This document shows positions 54,121-62,878 of a stretch of DNA of 64,000 nt, in pieces. A program made the translations under genes and the position numbers. The notes under the pieces are model-generated. The model saw only the letters and a list, made by a program, of their open reading frames with translations. It ran no database searches and was not told where the DNA came from. How positions within the stretch are numbered: the first letter of the stretch is position 1; the number at the start of each line of letters is the position of its first letter. This DNA is from Anaerosporobacter mobilis DSM 15930 (GTDB taxonomy: Bacteria > Bacillota > Clostridia > Lachnospirales > Lachnospiraceae). The stretch spans positions 1 to 64,000 of the forward strand of contig NZ_FRCP01000019.1 of NCBI RefSeq assembly GCF_900142955.1, given 5' to 3'.

Positions 54121-54501
54121 TTATGCTAAGAACTCGTTGATTGTATCTAATAATGCTAATAGAATTGGCATGCTTACTGTTAATATGGATAGCTTTCCAA
54201 CTAACTCAATCTGCCCTGCAATAGCTGCATGTCCCGCATCTTTGCAAAGACTTGATGCAAACTCCGAGATATATGTAATTCCTATAATTCGAAATAGTAT
54301 ATTAAAATATGTTTTATTAATGGATAAGTAACCTTGAATTCGATTAATGGTATCAATAATAATCTCTAACCTTGTAATACCAAGCGCTGTAATAATGATA
54401 CAAACAGCTGCCGCGATATACATTCCATATTCTGATTTGCCACCCTTAAACTGAATGGCAATTAAAACCCCTACAATACCTATGATAGCTGCCTTTATCA
54501 T
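54121..54501 (-). CDS. spoIIIAD: Stage III sporulation protein AD
   Basis: This 126-residue protein has four membrane helices and the family segment GITYISEFASSLCKDAGHAAIAGQIELVGKL. It is related to SpoIIIAC and to inner parts of secretion systems. It lies between spoIIIAC and spoIIIAE in the operon. Confidence 0.94.
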   Translation of the reverse strand: MIKAAIIGIVGVLIAIQFKGGKSEYGMYIAAAVCIIITALGITRLEIIIDTINRIQGYLSINKTYFNILFRIIGITYISEFASSLCKDAGHAAIAGQIELVGKLSILTVSMPILLALLDTINEFLA

Positions 54502-54559
54502 ATGCGTTCACATACCCCTTTCACACTATCTTGGTTTCTACTATTAAGCGAACCACGTG

Positions 54560-54754
54560 TTATAATGAAAATAGCGACTTAATCGTGGTAAATAACTCTG
54601 CTATGTATGGAATAATCCACAACAATACAAGAACCAGTCCAGCCAGACTTGTTAGAAATGCTTGTTCTTCTCTTCCAGAGTGCTTTAGCACCTGGCTTAG
54701 TACCGAAACTAAGATACCAACTGCTGCTATTTTAAATATTAGATTAATTGACAT
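54560..54754 (-). CDS. spoIIIAC: Stage III sporulation protein AC
   Basis: This 64-residue protein has two membrane helices and the family signature VGILVSVLSQVLKHSGREEQ. AAAGGAA precedes the ATG. It is a small membrane part of the SpoIIIA channel. Confidence 0.94.
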   Translation of the reverse strand: MSINLIFKIAAVGILVSVLSQVLKHSGREEQAFLTSLAGLVLVLLWIIPYIAELFTTIKSLFSL

Positions 54755-54792
54755 ATCCGCATTTCCTTTCTCAATTTTTTAATGAATTCTTG

Positions 54793-55314
54793 TCAGATCA
54801 AGACAATTGTAATGAAGATACCAGCCATTACACCAAGCATATTATAGAGACGCACCTTTTCTTTCACACCATCAACTGCGTCATCAAGTTCTCCTTGAAT
54901 TTGTGTTATATACAAATCTATTGTATTTAGCTGCATCTCTTTATCTAGATATCCTAGATTTTCACCAAGTCTAGTCAATAATAATTTATCCTTTTTATTA
55001 AGGCTTGTATCAACTAATTCCTTCTCAACACATCCATTCCATATGTCACCAAACGATTTACCTTCTTGCTTGTCTATCTCCTCAGCTACTGCAAGTAGGA
55101 ATCGACGGTATTCACCATCTGTACGATATGCGAGGTTACTAACTGCCTCTGGTAAAGGTGTACTTGCATATCGGATTTCGCCTCTGAGAATAATAATTAA
55201 TTTGTTTAGTTCTTTTAAGTCGCTAATCCTCTCTTTCAATATAATACTAAAATATAATCCGATACCTCCACTTGATACAATAACTAATATAGCTCCTATT
55301 ATTTTCGCAACCAT
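54793..55314 (-). CDS. spoIIIAB: Stage III sporulation protein AB
   Basis: This 173-residue protein has an N-terminal membrane helix and a C-terminal one flanking a helical soluble domain related to type II/IV secretion F-type proteins (LKELNKLIIILRGEIRYAST, RLGENLGYLDKEMQLNTIDL). GGAG precedes the ATG. It probably partners the SpoIIIAA ATPase. Confidence 0.94.
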   Translation of the reverse strand: MVAKIIGAILVIVSSGGIGLYFSIILKERISDLKELNKLIIILRGEIRYASTPLPEAVSNLAYRTDGEYRRFLLAVAEEIDKQEGKSFGDIWNGCVEKELVDTSLNKKDKLLLTRLGENLGYLDKEMQLNTIDLYITQIQGELDDAVDGVKEKVRLYNMLGVMAGIFITIVLI

Positions 55315-55424
55315 CTGCTTTTCTCCTCTCTTTTTAATACTTAGATATTCATCAGTAACCGCCGTTACCTTATTCTTTCAAAGCTAGATTCACATGAATG
55401 GACCCAAAACCCTTTGCTGCTAAC

Positions 55425-56387
55425 TTAATAATTATCTTTATATAACAGTGTTCCTCTTGCATCATAGATTTCTTCAACAAGGCCTATGCTCTTTCGATTA
55501 TCCATAACGATGTACCGCTCAAAAATCTTTTCTCTTACAAGTCTACCCAGTATTGGTTTACTTTTAATATCATCAATGGAGCTTCCATGTACCGTAGCGA
55601 CTAATTTGCAACCACAGTTAATTACATATTCAATCGCTTCAATGTCTTCTCTCGATCCAATCTCATCTACTGCTATTATCTGAGGTGACATAGAACGAAT
55701 TAACATCATCATACCATCTGCCTTAGGACAACAATCTAGGATATCCGTTCGGATTCCTAATTCATTCTGCGGTATACCCATATAACATGCAGCGATTTCC
55801 GATCTTTCATCCACCACTCCTACCGTTATACCTTCAGCAACTCCTTCACCATTGGATAGATGTCTTATAATATCTCTTAGTAGTGTAGTTTTACCACATC
55901 TTGGTGGCGAAATTATCAGTGTATGGAAGATATTCTTCTTATCATCACTCGCTATGTATGGAACGACTAAGTCTGCGCAACCTTTTACTTGGTGTGATAA
56001 TCTTACATTGATAAATGATATATGCTTAATGCTCTTAATGCGATTATCTTCAAGAATCACCTTCCCTGCGATACCAACTCTATGACCTCCCTGTATGGTT
56101 ATAAAACCTTGTCTTATTTCATCTTCAAATGCATACAAAGAATAATTGCTAATATATTCCATTGTTTCTCGTATCTCGTTTTTTGTTATCATGTAAGCAT
56201 CTTGAATACGGTCAGTCAATTCATATTTCATTGAGACAAAGTATTCTCTATTGTCATAAATCACCATCAAAGGTGTGTTTATCCTCAATCGGATTTCTTG
56301 AAGATTACCAAAATTCAAATTTAGCCTAGATAAAACATTTCTTAGTTGCACAGAAAAAATCCTTAACAGCTCGTCTTTTTTAATCAC
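55425..56387 (-). CDS. spoIIIAA: Stage III sporulation protein AA (ATPase)
   Basis: This 320-residue cytosolic ATPase resembles type II/IV secretion motors. It has IQGGHRVGIAGKV, the Walker A LIISPPRCGKTTLLRDI and an aspartate-rich Walker B region (QIIAVDEIGSREDIEAIEY). It is the first gene of the eight-gene spoIIIA operon. The start codon is GTG, preceded by GGGGGG, and a sigma-E-like promoter lies about 25-60 bases upstream. Confidence 0.96.
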   Translation of the reverse strand: MIKKDELLRIFSVQLRNVLSRLNLNFGNLQEIRLRINTPLMVIYDNREYFVSMKYELTDRIQDAYMITKNEIRETMEYISNYSLYAFEDEIRQGFITIQGGHRVGIAGKVILEDNRIKSIKHISFINVRLSHQVKGCADLVVPYIASDDKKNIFHTLIISPPRCGKTTLLRDIIRHLSNGEGVAEGITVGVVDERSEIAACYMGIPQNELGIRTDILDCCPKADGMMMLIRSMSPQIIAVDEIGSREDIEAIEYVINCGCKLVATVHGSSIDDIKSKPILGRLVREKIFERYIVMDNRKSIGLVEEIYDARGTLLYKDNY

Positions 56388-56418
56388 CTATATCCCCCCA
56401 CTAATCTATTCTTAAAAC

Positions 56419-56446
56419 AATATATGTTATAGATACGGATTTATTC
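56419..56446 (-). promoter_or_regulatory. Sigma-E-like promoter of the spoIIIA operon
   Basis: GAATAAA (56440-56446), a 13-base spacer and CATATATT (56419-56426) match the mother-cell sigma-E pattern (KMATATT, 13-15 bases, CATACA-T) at most positions. The start would be about 25 bases before the spoIIIAA codon, and the operon is sigma-E controlled in Bacillus. Confidence 0.65.
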
Positions 56447-56579
56447 ATAATAAACTTGCAATGTTTCTTCTCTTATATTAAGATTAGATTCAAAGGCAAC
56501 GTCAAAGTAGTTCAGTAAGCTGGTTAACTAAACAGTTACGTTCTAAAAATAATATGATAATGAAATGGAGATTATGACT

Positions 56580-57347
56580 ATGGAATACGGACTAATCGGT
56601 GAAAAACTTGGACATAGTTTTTCCAAAGAAATACACGAGAAATTAGCGGACTATCAATATAATATTACTCCTCTTACTAGAGAGGAATTTCCCGAATTCA
56701 TGAAAGCTAGAGGTTTCAAAGCAATCAATGTTACAATCCCTTATAAATGCGATGTAATTCCATATTTAGATGAGATGGATTCTAACGCCAAAAGTATTGG
56801 TGCTGTTAATACAATCGTTAACAAAGAAGGAAAATTAATCGGACATAACACAGATTTTTCTGGATTCTTATATATGGTTGAACACCATAAGGTTACAATT
56901 GAAGGTAAAAAGATACTTGTAATTGGTAATGGTGGTGCTTCTAAAGCAGTTATCGCAGTATTAAATCACTTACAAGCAAAAGAAATTATTATTATTGATA
57001 TTGTTTCTGGACCTGGCGTAATTACAAAAGAAGAGGCAGTCAAAAATCATACGGATGTAGAAGTAATTATAAACACAAGTCCTGTTGGTATGTATCCTAA
57101 CGTAGATCAAAGTCCAATCGATCTTACCTTATTCCCACATTGCAAAGCAGTTCTTGACATTATCTATAATCCATTGCAAACCAAATTAACGAAACAGGCT
57201 AGCGAACTAGGAATGCAAGCTGTTAACGGTTTAGAGATGCTTGTAGGTCAAGCCAAATATGCAGTAGAATTTTTCTTAGATAAATCAATTGATGATGATG
57301 TAATCGATCCAATATACAATCAAATTATGACCGATATGATGAAATAA
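56580..57347 (+). CDS. aroE: Shikimate dehydrogenase
   Basis: This 255-residue enzyme reduces 3-dehydroshikimate with NADPH. It has GEKLGHSFSKEIHE, NVTIPYKCDVIPYLDEMD with the catalytic Lys, GHNTDFSGF and the Rossmann loop VIGNGGASKAVIAVL, and the C-terminal GLEMLVGQAKYAVEFF. It is on the plus strand, divergent from the spoIIIA operon. The ATG at 56580 is chosen because GGAG sits 9 bases before it; two earlier in-frame ATGs are too close to or upstream of that site. It shares a two-way terminator with the CotH gene. Confidence 0.95.
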   Translation: MEYGLIGEKLGHSFSKEIHEKLADYQYNITPLTREEFPEFMKARGFKAINVTIPYKCDVIPYLDEMDSNAKSIGAVNTIVNKEGKLIGHNTDFSGFLYMVEHHKVTIEGKKILVIGNGGASKAVIAVLNHLQAKEIIIIDIVSGPGVITKEEAVKNHTDVEVIINTSPVGMYPNVDQSPIDLTLFPHCKAVLDIIYNPLQTKLTKQASELGMQAVNGLEMLVGQAKYAVEFFLDKSIDDDVIDPIYNQIMTDMMK

Positions 57348-57394
57348 TAGAAACTGATTTATAGACATCTTAATTAAGATATCTTTCAGATGAC

Positions 57395-57433
57395 AGAAAA
57401 ATGCCACCAGTTCACAACTGATGGCATTTTTCT
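57395..57433. terminator. Bidirectional terminator between aroE and the CotH gene
   Basis: GAAAAATGCCA(C)CA and TG(A)TGGCATTTTTC form a stem with T-runs on both strands, ending the convergent genes. Confidence 0.88.
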
Positions 57434-59447
57434 ATGCTCTATATTTTCTTCGCTTAAAGACTATCGCAGCAATTATAGCCACGGTGAGAGCTACTATACA
57501 TACGGATAATACGATTAGTTCATTCTTTTGACTATCTACAGTATCCATTCCTAGCTGTGTATCTCCATTAAATCCATTCGGCATACCACCACGATTTCCA
57601 AACTGTTTTGTACTTCCACTAGCATCTGCATTTCCACTTGTGTCATTGGGCATCTGTGGTGGTGTCACCTTGTTTGTGTCCGTATTTCCACTGGCATCTG
57701 CATTTCCACTTGTGTCATTGGGCATCTGTGGTGGTGTCACCTTGTTTGTGTCCGTATTTCCACTGGCATCTGCATTTCCATTCGTGTCATCTGGCATCTG
57801 CGGTGCTCCACCTTGTCCCATGGTTGATTGGTCGAAGTTTTGCATCTTTCCACCACCTATATTACCTCCGCCTTGCGTACCCATGGCTGTAAGGTTAACA
57901 TTACTAGCATCAACTAGAGTACTGCTATCTGCTTCCTGTCCTGCAGTTGTTGATGGTATAGCACCACTGAGTTGTCCTTGAATACTCTTAGCACGTAAAA
58001 GACCAAATTGTTTCAAATTCTCTACACCTGTTTTGTATTCCTCAAACGTATAAAAAGCTGATACATCATTCTCAACGTAAGAAGCAATTTTAGAGTCAAT
58101 ATCATTGATTGTACTAGTATATAAGCCACTATCAAAGTATCCCGTGACAATTGATTGAAGAATCTGATGATATCGTTCCAGATATTCTTCCTCCTCAAAC
58201 AATTTTGCTATGATTGGGCGATCCTCTAAATCAATTCCAGACACTGGTGTATCAATTGGAAAGTTAACAGCTGATGTCGCAGTTCCACTTTGAAATCCTG
58301 CGAAGGATAGATTGTAATCCCATGGTAACATTGTGATTTGTCCATCTTGTTCATAGAGGTAGTAATTATGTTGCATACTAGAGAAATAACTATCTAAATT
58401 AACTAGTATGGTATTCGCTGCAATATAGCGTAATACAGCATCAACATCAACGTATTTCTCCAAATCATTTCCTTCGTTTAGGTTCTTAATCGCTGTAATG
58501 ACACGCTCATAGTCACTATCTTTGGCGTCGAATACTGCCGCATCAAAGATGGTACTATAACTATCAATATCATCATCTATATATTGAAGACTCGCAGAGG
58601 ATGAGGAACCACCAACACCTCCGCCCATTTCATTGCCTCCAAACGTCTCTCTTAACTCATTAAAATCTGGCATTGCCGCCTCATCTGAATTATCACGCTG
58701 TGATGAATCTGAATTCTTGGAGGCATCTCCTGGTTCATCAGTATTTTCTTCTCTCTTCCTGTCTTGAAAATCAGTTATATCCAATCCGTCTATGCCCTTC
58801 ATTCCTCCACCAATGCCCATAGTTTCTGGCTTATACAACTGTCCATAACTCGCGCCATAGTTTCGCATAGCAAAGGACTCTTCCATACCTTCGAGTGCAA
58901 GATAGAAGCCCCAATCCTCTCCATTCACTTTGATAGAGGCATAATTATAAAGCGGCGTAACAACTCCTGCATAGTTCAACAAGTCATAAGAAAGATACTC
59001 TTTCATATAGGAGGTATCTGACATAACATTATTCAGTACTAATTTATCCAGTCCATAACAATTCTGATTCTTATCATATTGGTCAAACTCGATTTTAAAA
59101 CTGAAACGGTCCGTTGTATCATCAGAAACAATCTGTGATAAACTTGTATTCCCTTTTGGGCGTATTCCCACATTACTATAGGTTTGCCCGTTAATTACCA
59201 CATCACAAGTTATATACTCCTCGTTACTTGCATTCTCAATCATCGAATTCCAAGAATCTTCATCTACCTGAATATCTACAGTTATAATCGTATCATGATC
59301 AAACAATTTCGTTTCATAGTCAAAAGAAACACCACTATTTTCCGTTACCAAGTCCGTATTTCCAAGATAGATCATAACTCCGGTTAATACCAAGACAACT
59401 AGTGTACAGATTATGATGATTTTATTTATGCGTTTATTCTCAATCAT
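57432..59447 (-). CDS. CotH-family protein kinase-like protein, membrane-anchored
   Basis: This 671-residue protein has an N-terminal membrane helix (about 9-27) and a CotH kinase domain (about 45-500) with VGIRPKGNTSL, DWGFYLALEGMEESF and LPWDYNLSF, which hold the ATP site of the family. The region after about 505 is low-complexity, rich in Gly, Asn, Asp, Ser, Thr, Met and Pro, with 24-residue tandem repeats, then a C-terminal membrane helix (ELIVLSVCIVALTVAIIAAI). CotH in Bacillus phosphorylates spore-coat proteins. Here it is grouped with DUF4956 and VTC genes, an association seen in other bacteria. Confidence 0.9.
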   Translation of the reverse strand: MIENKRINKIIIICTLVVLVLTGVMIYLGNTDLVTENSGVSFDYETKLFDHDTIITVDIQVDEDSWNSMIENASNEEYITCDVVINGQTYSNVGIRPKGNTSLSQIVSDDTTDRFSFKIEFDQYDKNQNCYGLDKLVLNNVMSDTSYMKEYLSYDLLNYAGVVTPLYNYASIKVNGEDWGFYLALEGMEESFAMRNYGASYGQLYKPETMGIGGGMKGIDGLDITDFQDRKREENTDEPGDASKNSDSSQRDNSDEAAMPDFNELRETFGGNEMGGGVGGSSSSASLQYIDDDIDSYSTIFDAAVFDAKDSDYERVITAIKNLNEGNDLEKYVDVDAVLRYIAANTILVNLDSYFSSMQHNYYLYEQDGQITMLPWDYNLSFAGFQSGTATSAVNFPIDTPVSGIDLEDRPIIAKLFEEEEYLERYHQILQSIVTGYFDSGLYTSTINDIDSKIASYVENDVSAFYTFEEYKTGVENLKQFGLLRAKSIQGQLSGAIPSTTAGQEADSSTLVDASNVNLTAMGTQGGGNIGGGKMQNFDQSTMGQGGAPQMPDDTNGNADASGNTDTNKVTPPQMPNDTSGNADASGNTDTNKVTPPQMPNDTSGNADASGSTKQFGNRGGMPNGFNGDTQLGMDTVDSQKNELIVLSVCIVALTVAIIAAIVFKRRKYRA
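57622..57793 (-). repeat. 72-bp in-frame tandem repeat in the CotH gene
   Basis: Two apparently identical 72-base units (57622-57693 and 57694-57765) and a third, partial, diverged one encode 24-residue repeats with QMPNDTSGNADASGNTD cores. The near identity suggests recent expansion or contraction by slippage. Confidence 0.85.
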
Positions 59448-59461
59448 ATTTCACCCACTTT

Positions 59462-60157
59462 TTATGACATATAATCGCCGTTGTAGCTTACTAACACTAC
59501 ATTCTCAACTCCATTTAGGTCACTAATTTTATTCACAAACTCTGTTGTCATATCCTTTAATCGTATCTCTACTGTTAATTCAATCCCATTCTTAGATACT
59601 GTTTTTGATTTCACTACATGTTTTTTAACACTGTCTTTTACTGAAGTTAAAGCTGCCTTTTCAGCAGTATCATTCACACAACTAATCACTAAGATATATG
59701 GATTATCTGTGCTTTTCTTATTAACGAATACAAGCATAGTAACGCCAATTAATATAGTACCAATTACTGCTAGTGGGATTAATCCTGCTCCAACCACGAT
59801 ACCAACAGATATCGACCAGAATAAAAACGAGATATCAAGTGGTTCTTTTACCGCTGTTCGGAATCGCACGATTGATAACGCACCGACCATACCAAGTGAT
59901 AATACTACGTTCGACGTAATTGCTAAGATTATGAAAGTTGTAACGAGTGCCATCGCAATCAATGAAACTCCAAAAGATGCAGAATACATAACACCACTAA
60001 AGGTTTTCTTATAGATAAGAAAAATAAAAAGTCCTAATGCAAACGCAACACCCATTGCTAGTATCGTATCTACGATAGAAAAACTAGTCACCTTATCCAT
60101 AAAGCTTGATTTAAAGACATCATTAAATGTTGTTGTTGATAAAAATACTGTATCCAT
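59462..60157 (-). CDS. DUF4956 membrane protein
   Basis: This 231-residue protein has three to four membrane helices in the first 150 residues, with the family signature LGMVGALSIVRFRTAVKEPLD between helices, and a soluble C-terminal domain (about 150-231) with an alpha/beta pattern (KSTDNPYILVISCVND, ELTVEIRLKD). The ATG at 60157 follows AAGGAGG. It lies between the VTC and CotH genes with short gaps (38 and 14 bases), a conserved trio. Function is unknown; it may be the membrane partner of the polymerase. Confidence 0.9.
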   Translation of the reverse strand: MDTVFLSTTTFNDVFKSSFMDKVTSFSIVDTILAMGVAFALGLFIFLIYKKTFSGVMYSASFGVSLIAMALVTTFIILAITSNVVLSLGMVGALSIVRFRTAVKEPLDISFLFWSISVGIVVGAGLIPLAVIGTILIGVTMLVFVNKKSTDNPYILVISCVNDTAEKAALTSVKDSVKKHVVKSKTVSKNGIELTVEIRLKDMTTEFVNKISDLNGVENVVLVSYNGDYMS

Positions 60158-60195
60158 TGTTCCTCCTTGGCCTTTGCCTACTTCATTAATTTTTA

Positions 60196-60882
60196 TTATC
60201 CATACAAACGACATGCGACATATTTTGAAAAAGCACTTGTTCTTCTGTCCCTCATCTGAATACAATTCTCAATTATTTCAGGTAAGAAATGATCATATTT
60301 GACTTCTAGGATTGTAATATTCTCTTCATTGGCAGCAACGGTTGGAGCTTCCAAGTCAAAGAAATCTTTACTATTAATTCCTGTTCTCACCTTACTGTCA
60401 AATGTGATACGAACATTACCCGTTTGATATACAAATGGCTCCCTTGTATACTCAACAATCGTTTTAGGCCTTAACTGCTGATACTTCATCTTGGTGTAAA
60501 GTTCAAGTAATAGCCCTCGTTTACTCTCTCTCATCCATTCAATATCTCCCTGAATTATCCTTTCGCATTCTTCTTTTGTAACTGCCTCTGAGAGCTTATT
60601 ACATAAGCCATATATTTTGCTTTTCTTCTCTAATTTAATATAGGAGAAATCATCGTTATAGTATCGAATGCGAAACTTCTCTCGGTTATTAACCCCATCA
60701 ATCTTTTCTCTTAAGGCCTTATCTTGATAGTTATCAAAATATAAACTTCGTATCTGATACGTGCCATCCTCACCTACATTAGCATCTTGTTTAGCAACTA
60801 CTTGTAATCGGTTTCTAATAGCAACATAATCTAGATAGTTAATATGATGTTTTAATTCATGACGTAATACTAAATCATTCAC
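60196..60882 (-). CDS. VTC-domain polyphosphate polymerase
   Basis: This 228-residue cytosolic protein has the VTC/CYTH tunnel fold used to make polyphosphate from ATP. Positively charged tunnel segments are RHELKHHI, REKFRIRYY, IKLEKKSKIYG, VEYTREPFV and RITFDSKVRTG, with acidic metal-binding EVKYD. In yeast Vtc4 the same signatures line the tunnel. The GTG at 60882 is preferred because AGGAGG precedes it by 8 bases; a GTG three codons earlier lies in that site. It is the first gene of the VTC-DUF4956-CotH operon and follows four Pho-box-like repeats. Confidence 0.88.
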   Translation of the reverse strand: MNDLVLRHELKHHINYLDYVAIRNRLQVVAKQDANVGEDGTYQIRSLYFDNYQDKALREKIDGVNNREKFRIRYYNDDFSYIKLEKKSKIYGLCNKLSEAVTKEECERIIQGDIEWMRESKRGLLLELYTKMKYQQLRPKTIVEYTREPFVYQTGNVRITFDSKVRTGINSKDFFDLEAPTVAANEENITILEVKYDHFLPEIIENCIQMRDRRTSAFSKYVACRLYG

Positions 60883-60950
60883 TGTAATCACCTCCTTGTA
60901 TTTTGTTACCCACCATTATTTCACTCATAATCTAGGTTACAAAGAAAATG

Positions 60951-60989
60951 TGTAAACTCCATGTAAACTTTGTGAAGATTCTGTGTAAA
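60951..60989 (-). promoter_or_regulatory. Four Pho-box-like direct repeats upstream of the VTC operon
   Basis: On the minus strand TTTACA occurs at 60984-60989, 60962-60967 and 60951-60956, with a degenerate TCTTCA at 60973-60978: an exact 11-base period over four units. This is the geometry of PhoP/PhoB-family sites. The nearest unit could serve as the -35, with TAGATT 18 bases further on as a -10. The VTC start is about 70 bases downstream. Confidence 0.6.
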
Positions 60990-61056
60990 TTCTCATAAAA
61001 TACCAGAAAATGCGCCATATTGTACTATCATGCTTAAAAGCCTCACAATTGCTAAT

Positions 61057-61114
61057 AAAAAAAGCTGTCGATTGAACGTCTTCTAAGAAGACAATGATTC
61101 AATCAACAACTTTT
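61057..61114 (-). terminator. Terminator of the DUF815 ATPase gene
   Basis: On the minus strand GTTGATTGAA and TTCAATCGAC, enclosing an inner GTCTTCTTAGAAGAC hairpin, are followed by AGCTTTTTTT. Confidence 0.82.
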
Positions 61115-61169
61115 CTTATAAACTTAATTAATATTCAATACTTCCTTTAATGACCCTTTAGATTCTAAG

Positions 61170-62486
61170 CTATTCTTGATTATCATCAGTTTTGCCAGCT
61201 AGATAGTTAATAAATTGCTGTGCTGTTCGACCTGACAAACCACCATGACTCATTTCCCACCTCATAGCTTCCCTGCAAAGCTCTTCATCTGACATCGTGA
61301 TGGAATCATAGCGCTTGGCAAGATTCTTCACGATTTCAAAATACTCTTTCTGAGTTGGCGCAGAATAATTAATGGAAACACCAAAACGTGCAACCAACGA
61401 TAATTTTTCTTGAATGGTATCGGAACGATGCAACTCATCTTGTGACATATCCGAACGATCCGACCATGTTTCACGGATAAGATGTCTACGATTTGATGTC
61501 GCATAGATTAGAACATTATCTGGTTTTGTCTCCAATCCACCTTCAATTACTGCTTTGAGATACTTATATTCAATCTCAAACTCTTCGAACGATAAATCAT
61601 CCATATAGATAATAAAACGATAATTTCGATTTTTAATTTGTGCAATTATAGATGATAAATCTTGAAATTGATGCTTATATATTTCAATCATTCGCAAACC
61701 ATTACTGTAGTATTCATTGAGGATTGCTTTGATGCTGGTAGATTTACCAGTTCCACTATCACCATATAACAATACATTATTGGCTTTTCTACCTTCCACA
61801 AAAGCAAGTGTATTATCAATAAGTTTTTGCTTTTGCATCTCATAACCAATCAAATCATCAAGACAAATCTCTTCTGTGTTAGTAATCGGGCAAAGCATTG
61901 TATCATCTGTTCCATGTTTTACACGAAAAGCTTTATTTAATCCAAACTTGCCTACGCCATACTCTCTATAGAAATCCGTTACTACCCTATAGATTTCCTC
62001 TTCATCCTTAGCTTGTTCTACAGCATCACTTAGCATACGAACTTTTTCACTCACATTTTTATTATATCTCTTACCATTCTTTTGAATCGATTGATAATTT
62101 AGAATTGTAGTGAAACAATTAATATTTAATTCCTCTTCCAATCTTGAAAAATCGTAATCAAATAAATTCTTAAATATACGGAAATCATTTTTGGCAAAAA
62201 CATTAACAGTTCCGTTTTGACCACCCACTTTTTCGCAAGTTATACTGAATGGGTTCTCATTCGTTGCTAATAGATACGCAAGATAATTATGCCACAAGTT
62301 CTTATCAAATCCATAAACGGTTGCTACATCAAGTAAATGATTGATTTGATTATATATCTTAGTTATTGTGTCTTCTTTGCTAGAATGATTGCATTCATAA
62401 TCCTGTATAATTCCAGCAAGATTGAATAAAATACTATCTTTTCCTAAGTTTCTGTAAATTACTAATTTGGCTACTTCACGAAACAT
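61170..62486 (-). CDS. DUF815-family AAA+ ATPase
   Basis: This 438-residue protein has an N-terminal region of about 200 residues of unknown fold and a C-terminal AAA+ domain with Walker A YGDSGTGKST (about 241-250) and Walker B FIIYMDDLSF (near 285), then the sensor-like VLIYATSNRRHLIRE. It matches the DUF815 family of stand-alone ATPases, whose role is unsettled. It is alone, with a terminator after it and unusual nested hairpins before it. Confidence 0.85.
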   Translation of the reverse strand: MFREVAKLVIYRNLGKDSILFNLAGIIQDYECNHSSKEDTITKIYNQINHLLDVATVYGFDKNLWHNYLAYLLATNENPFSITCEKVGGQNGTVNVFAKNDFRIFKNLFDYDFSRLEEELNINCFTTILNYQSIQKNGKRYNKNVSEKVRMLSDAVEQAKDEEEIYRVVTDFYREYGVGKFGLNKAFRVKHGTDDTMLCPITNTEEICLDDLIGYEMQKQKLIDNTLAFVEGRKANNVLLYGDSGTGKSTSIKAILNEYYSNGLRMIEIYKHQFQDLSSIIAQIKNRNYRFIIYMDDLSFEEFEIEYKYLKAVIEGGLETKPDNVLIYATSNRRHLIRETWSDRSDMSQDELHRSDTIQEKLSLVARFGVSINYSAPTQKEYFEIVKNLAKRYDSITMSDEELCREAMRWEMSHGGLSGRTAQQFINYLAGKTDDNQE

Positions 62487-62525
62487 GCTATCGCTTCCTT
62501 CTTATTGTGTTATGTATATGATGTC

Positions 62526-62598
62526 GGGGTCAAAAGTTGTTTTGACCCCTGATACCCACGGATTACTACGCACTTCGTGCTCTCGTAATCCTGGTATC
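62526..62598. repeat. Nested inverted repeats between argS and the DUF815 ATPase gene
   Basis: A perfect 10-bp stem (GGGGTCAAAA, loop GTTG, TTTTGACCCC) at 62526-62549 is followed by a second structure: GATACC with GGTATC outside, GGATTAC with GTAATCC inside, and GCAC-TTC-GTGC at the tip (62551-62598). There is no T-run. It could be a dispersed repeat or an RNA element. The rest of the 390-base gap holds nothing that I recognise. Confidence 0.6.
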
Positions 62599-62878
62599 AT
62601 GTATATTATTTTATAGGATATAATTAAAAGATCTTATAATTATGAATAATCAAGAATATTGATTCCTTCATTGACTTACTTGGGGTTATGTAGGACAACA
62701 GTAGTAAAACAAAACTCTCGATATATAAATCAATGTAAATCAATATAAAACTACATAAACTACTTCTAAGCTGATGTACTATAACTAAAAGCCATAGCAA
62801 AGCGTAAAGAGCAAAGCATGTTCCTTGTTATCATTCAATAGCTTAGAAGCATTATAAGTTAATTGAGTTTTGCAGACA

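Noticed and set aside
57638..57981. Cysteine/histidine-rich and proline-rich frames on the plus strand
   Set aside because: They are antisense to the CotH repeats; their repeated peptides merely mirror the 72-bp repeat and there is no start signal.
62526..62598. Terminator of argS
   Set aside because: The stems are strong but there is no T-run on the argS strand and they lie over 280 bases past its stop.
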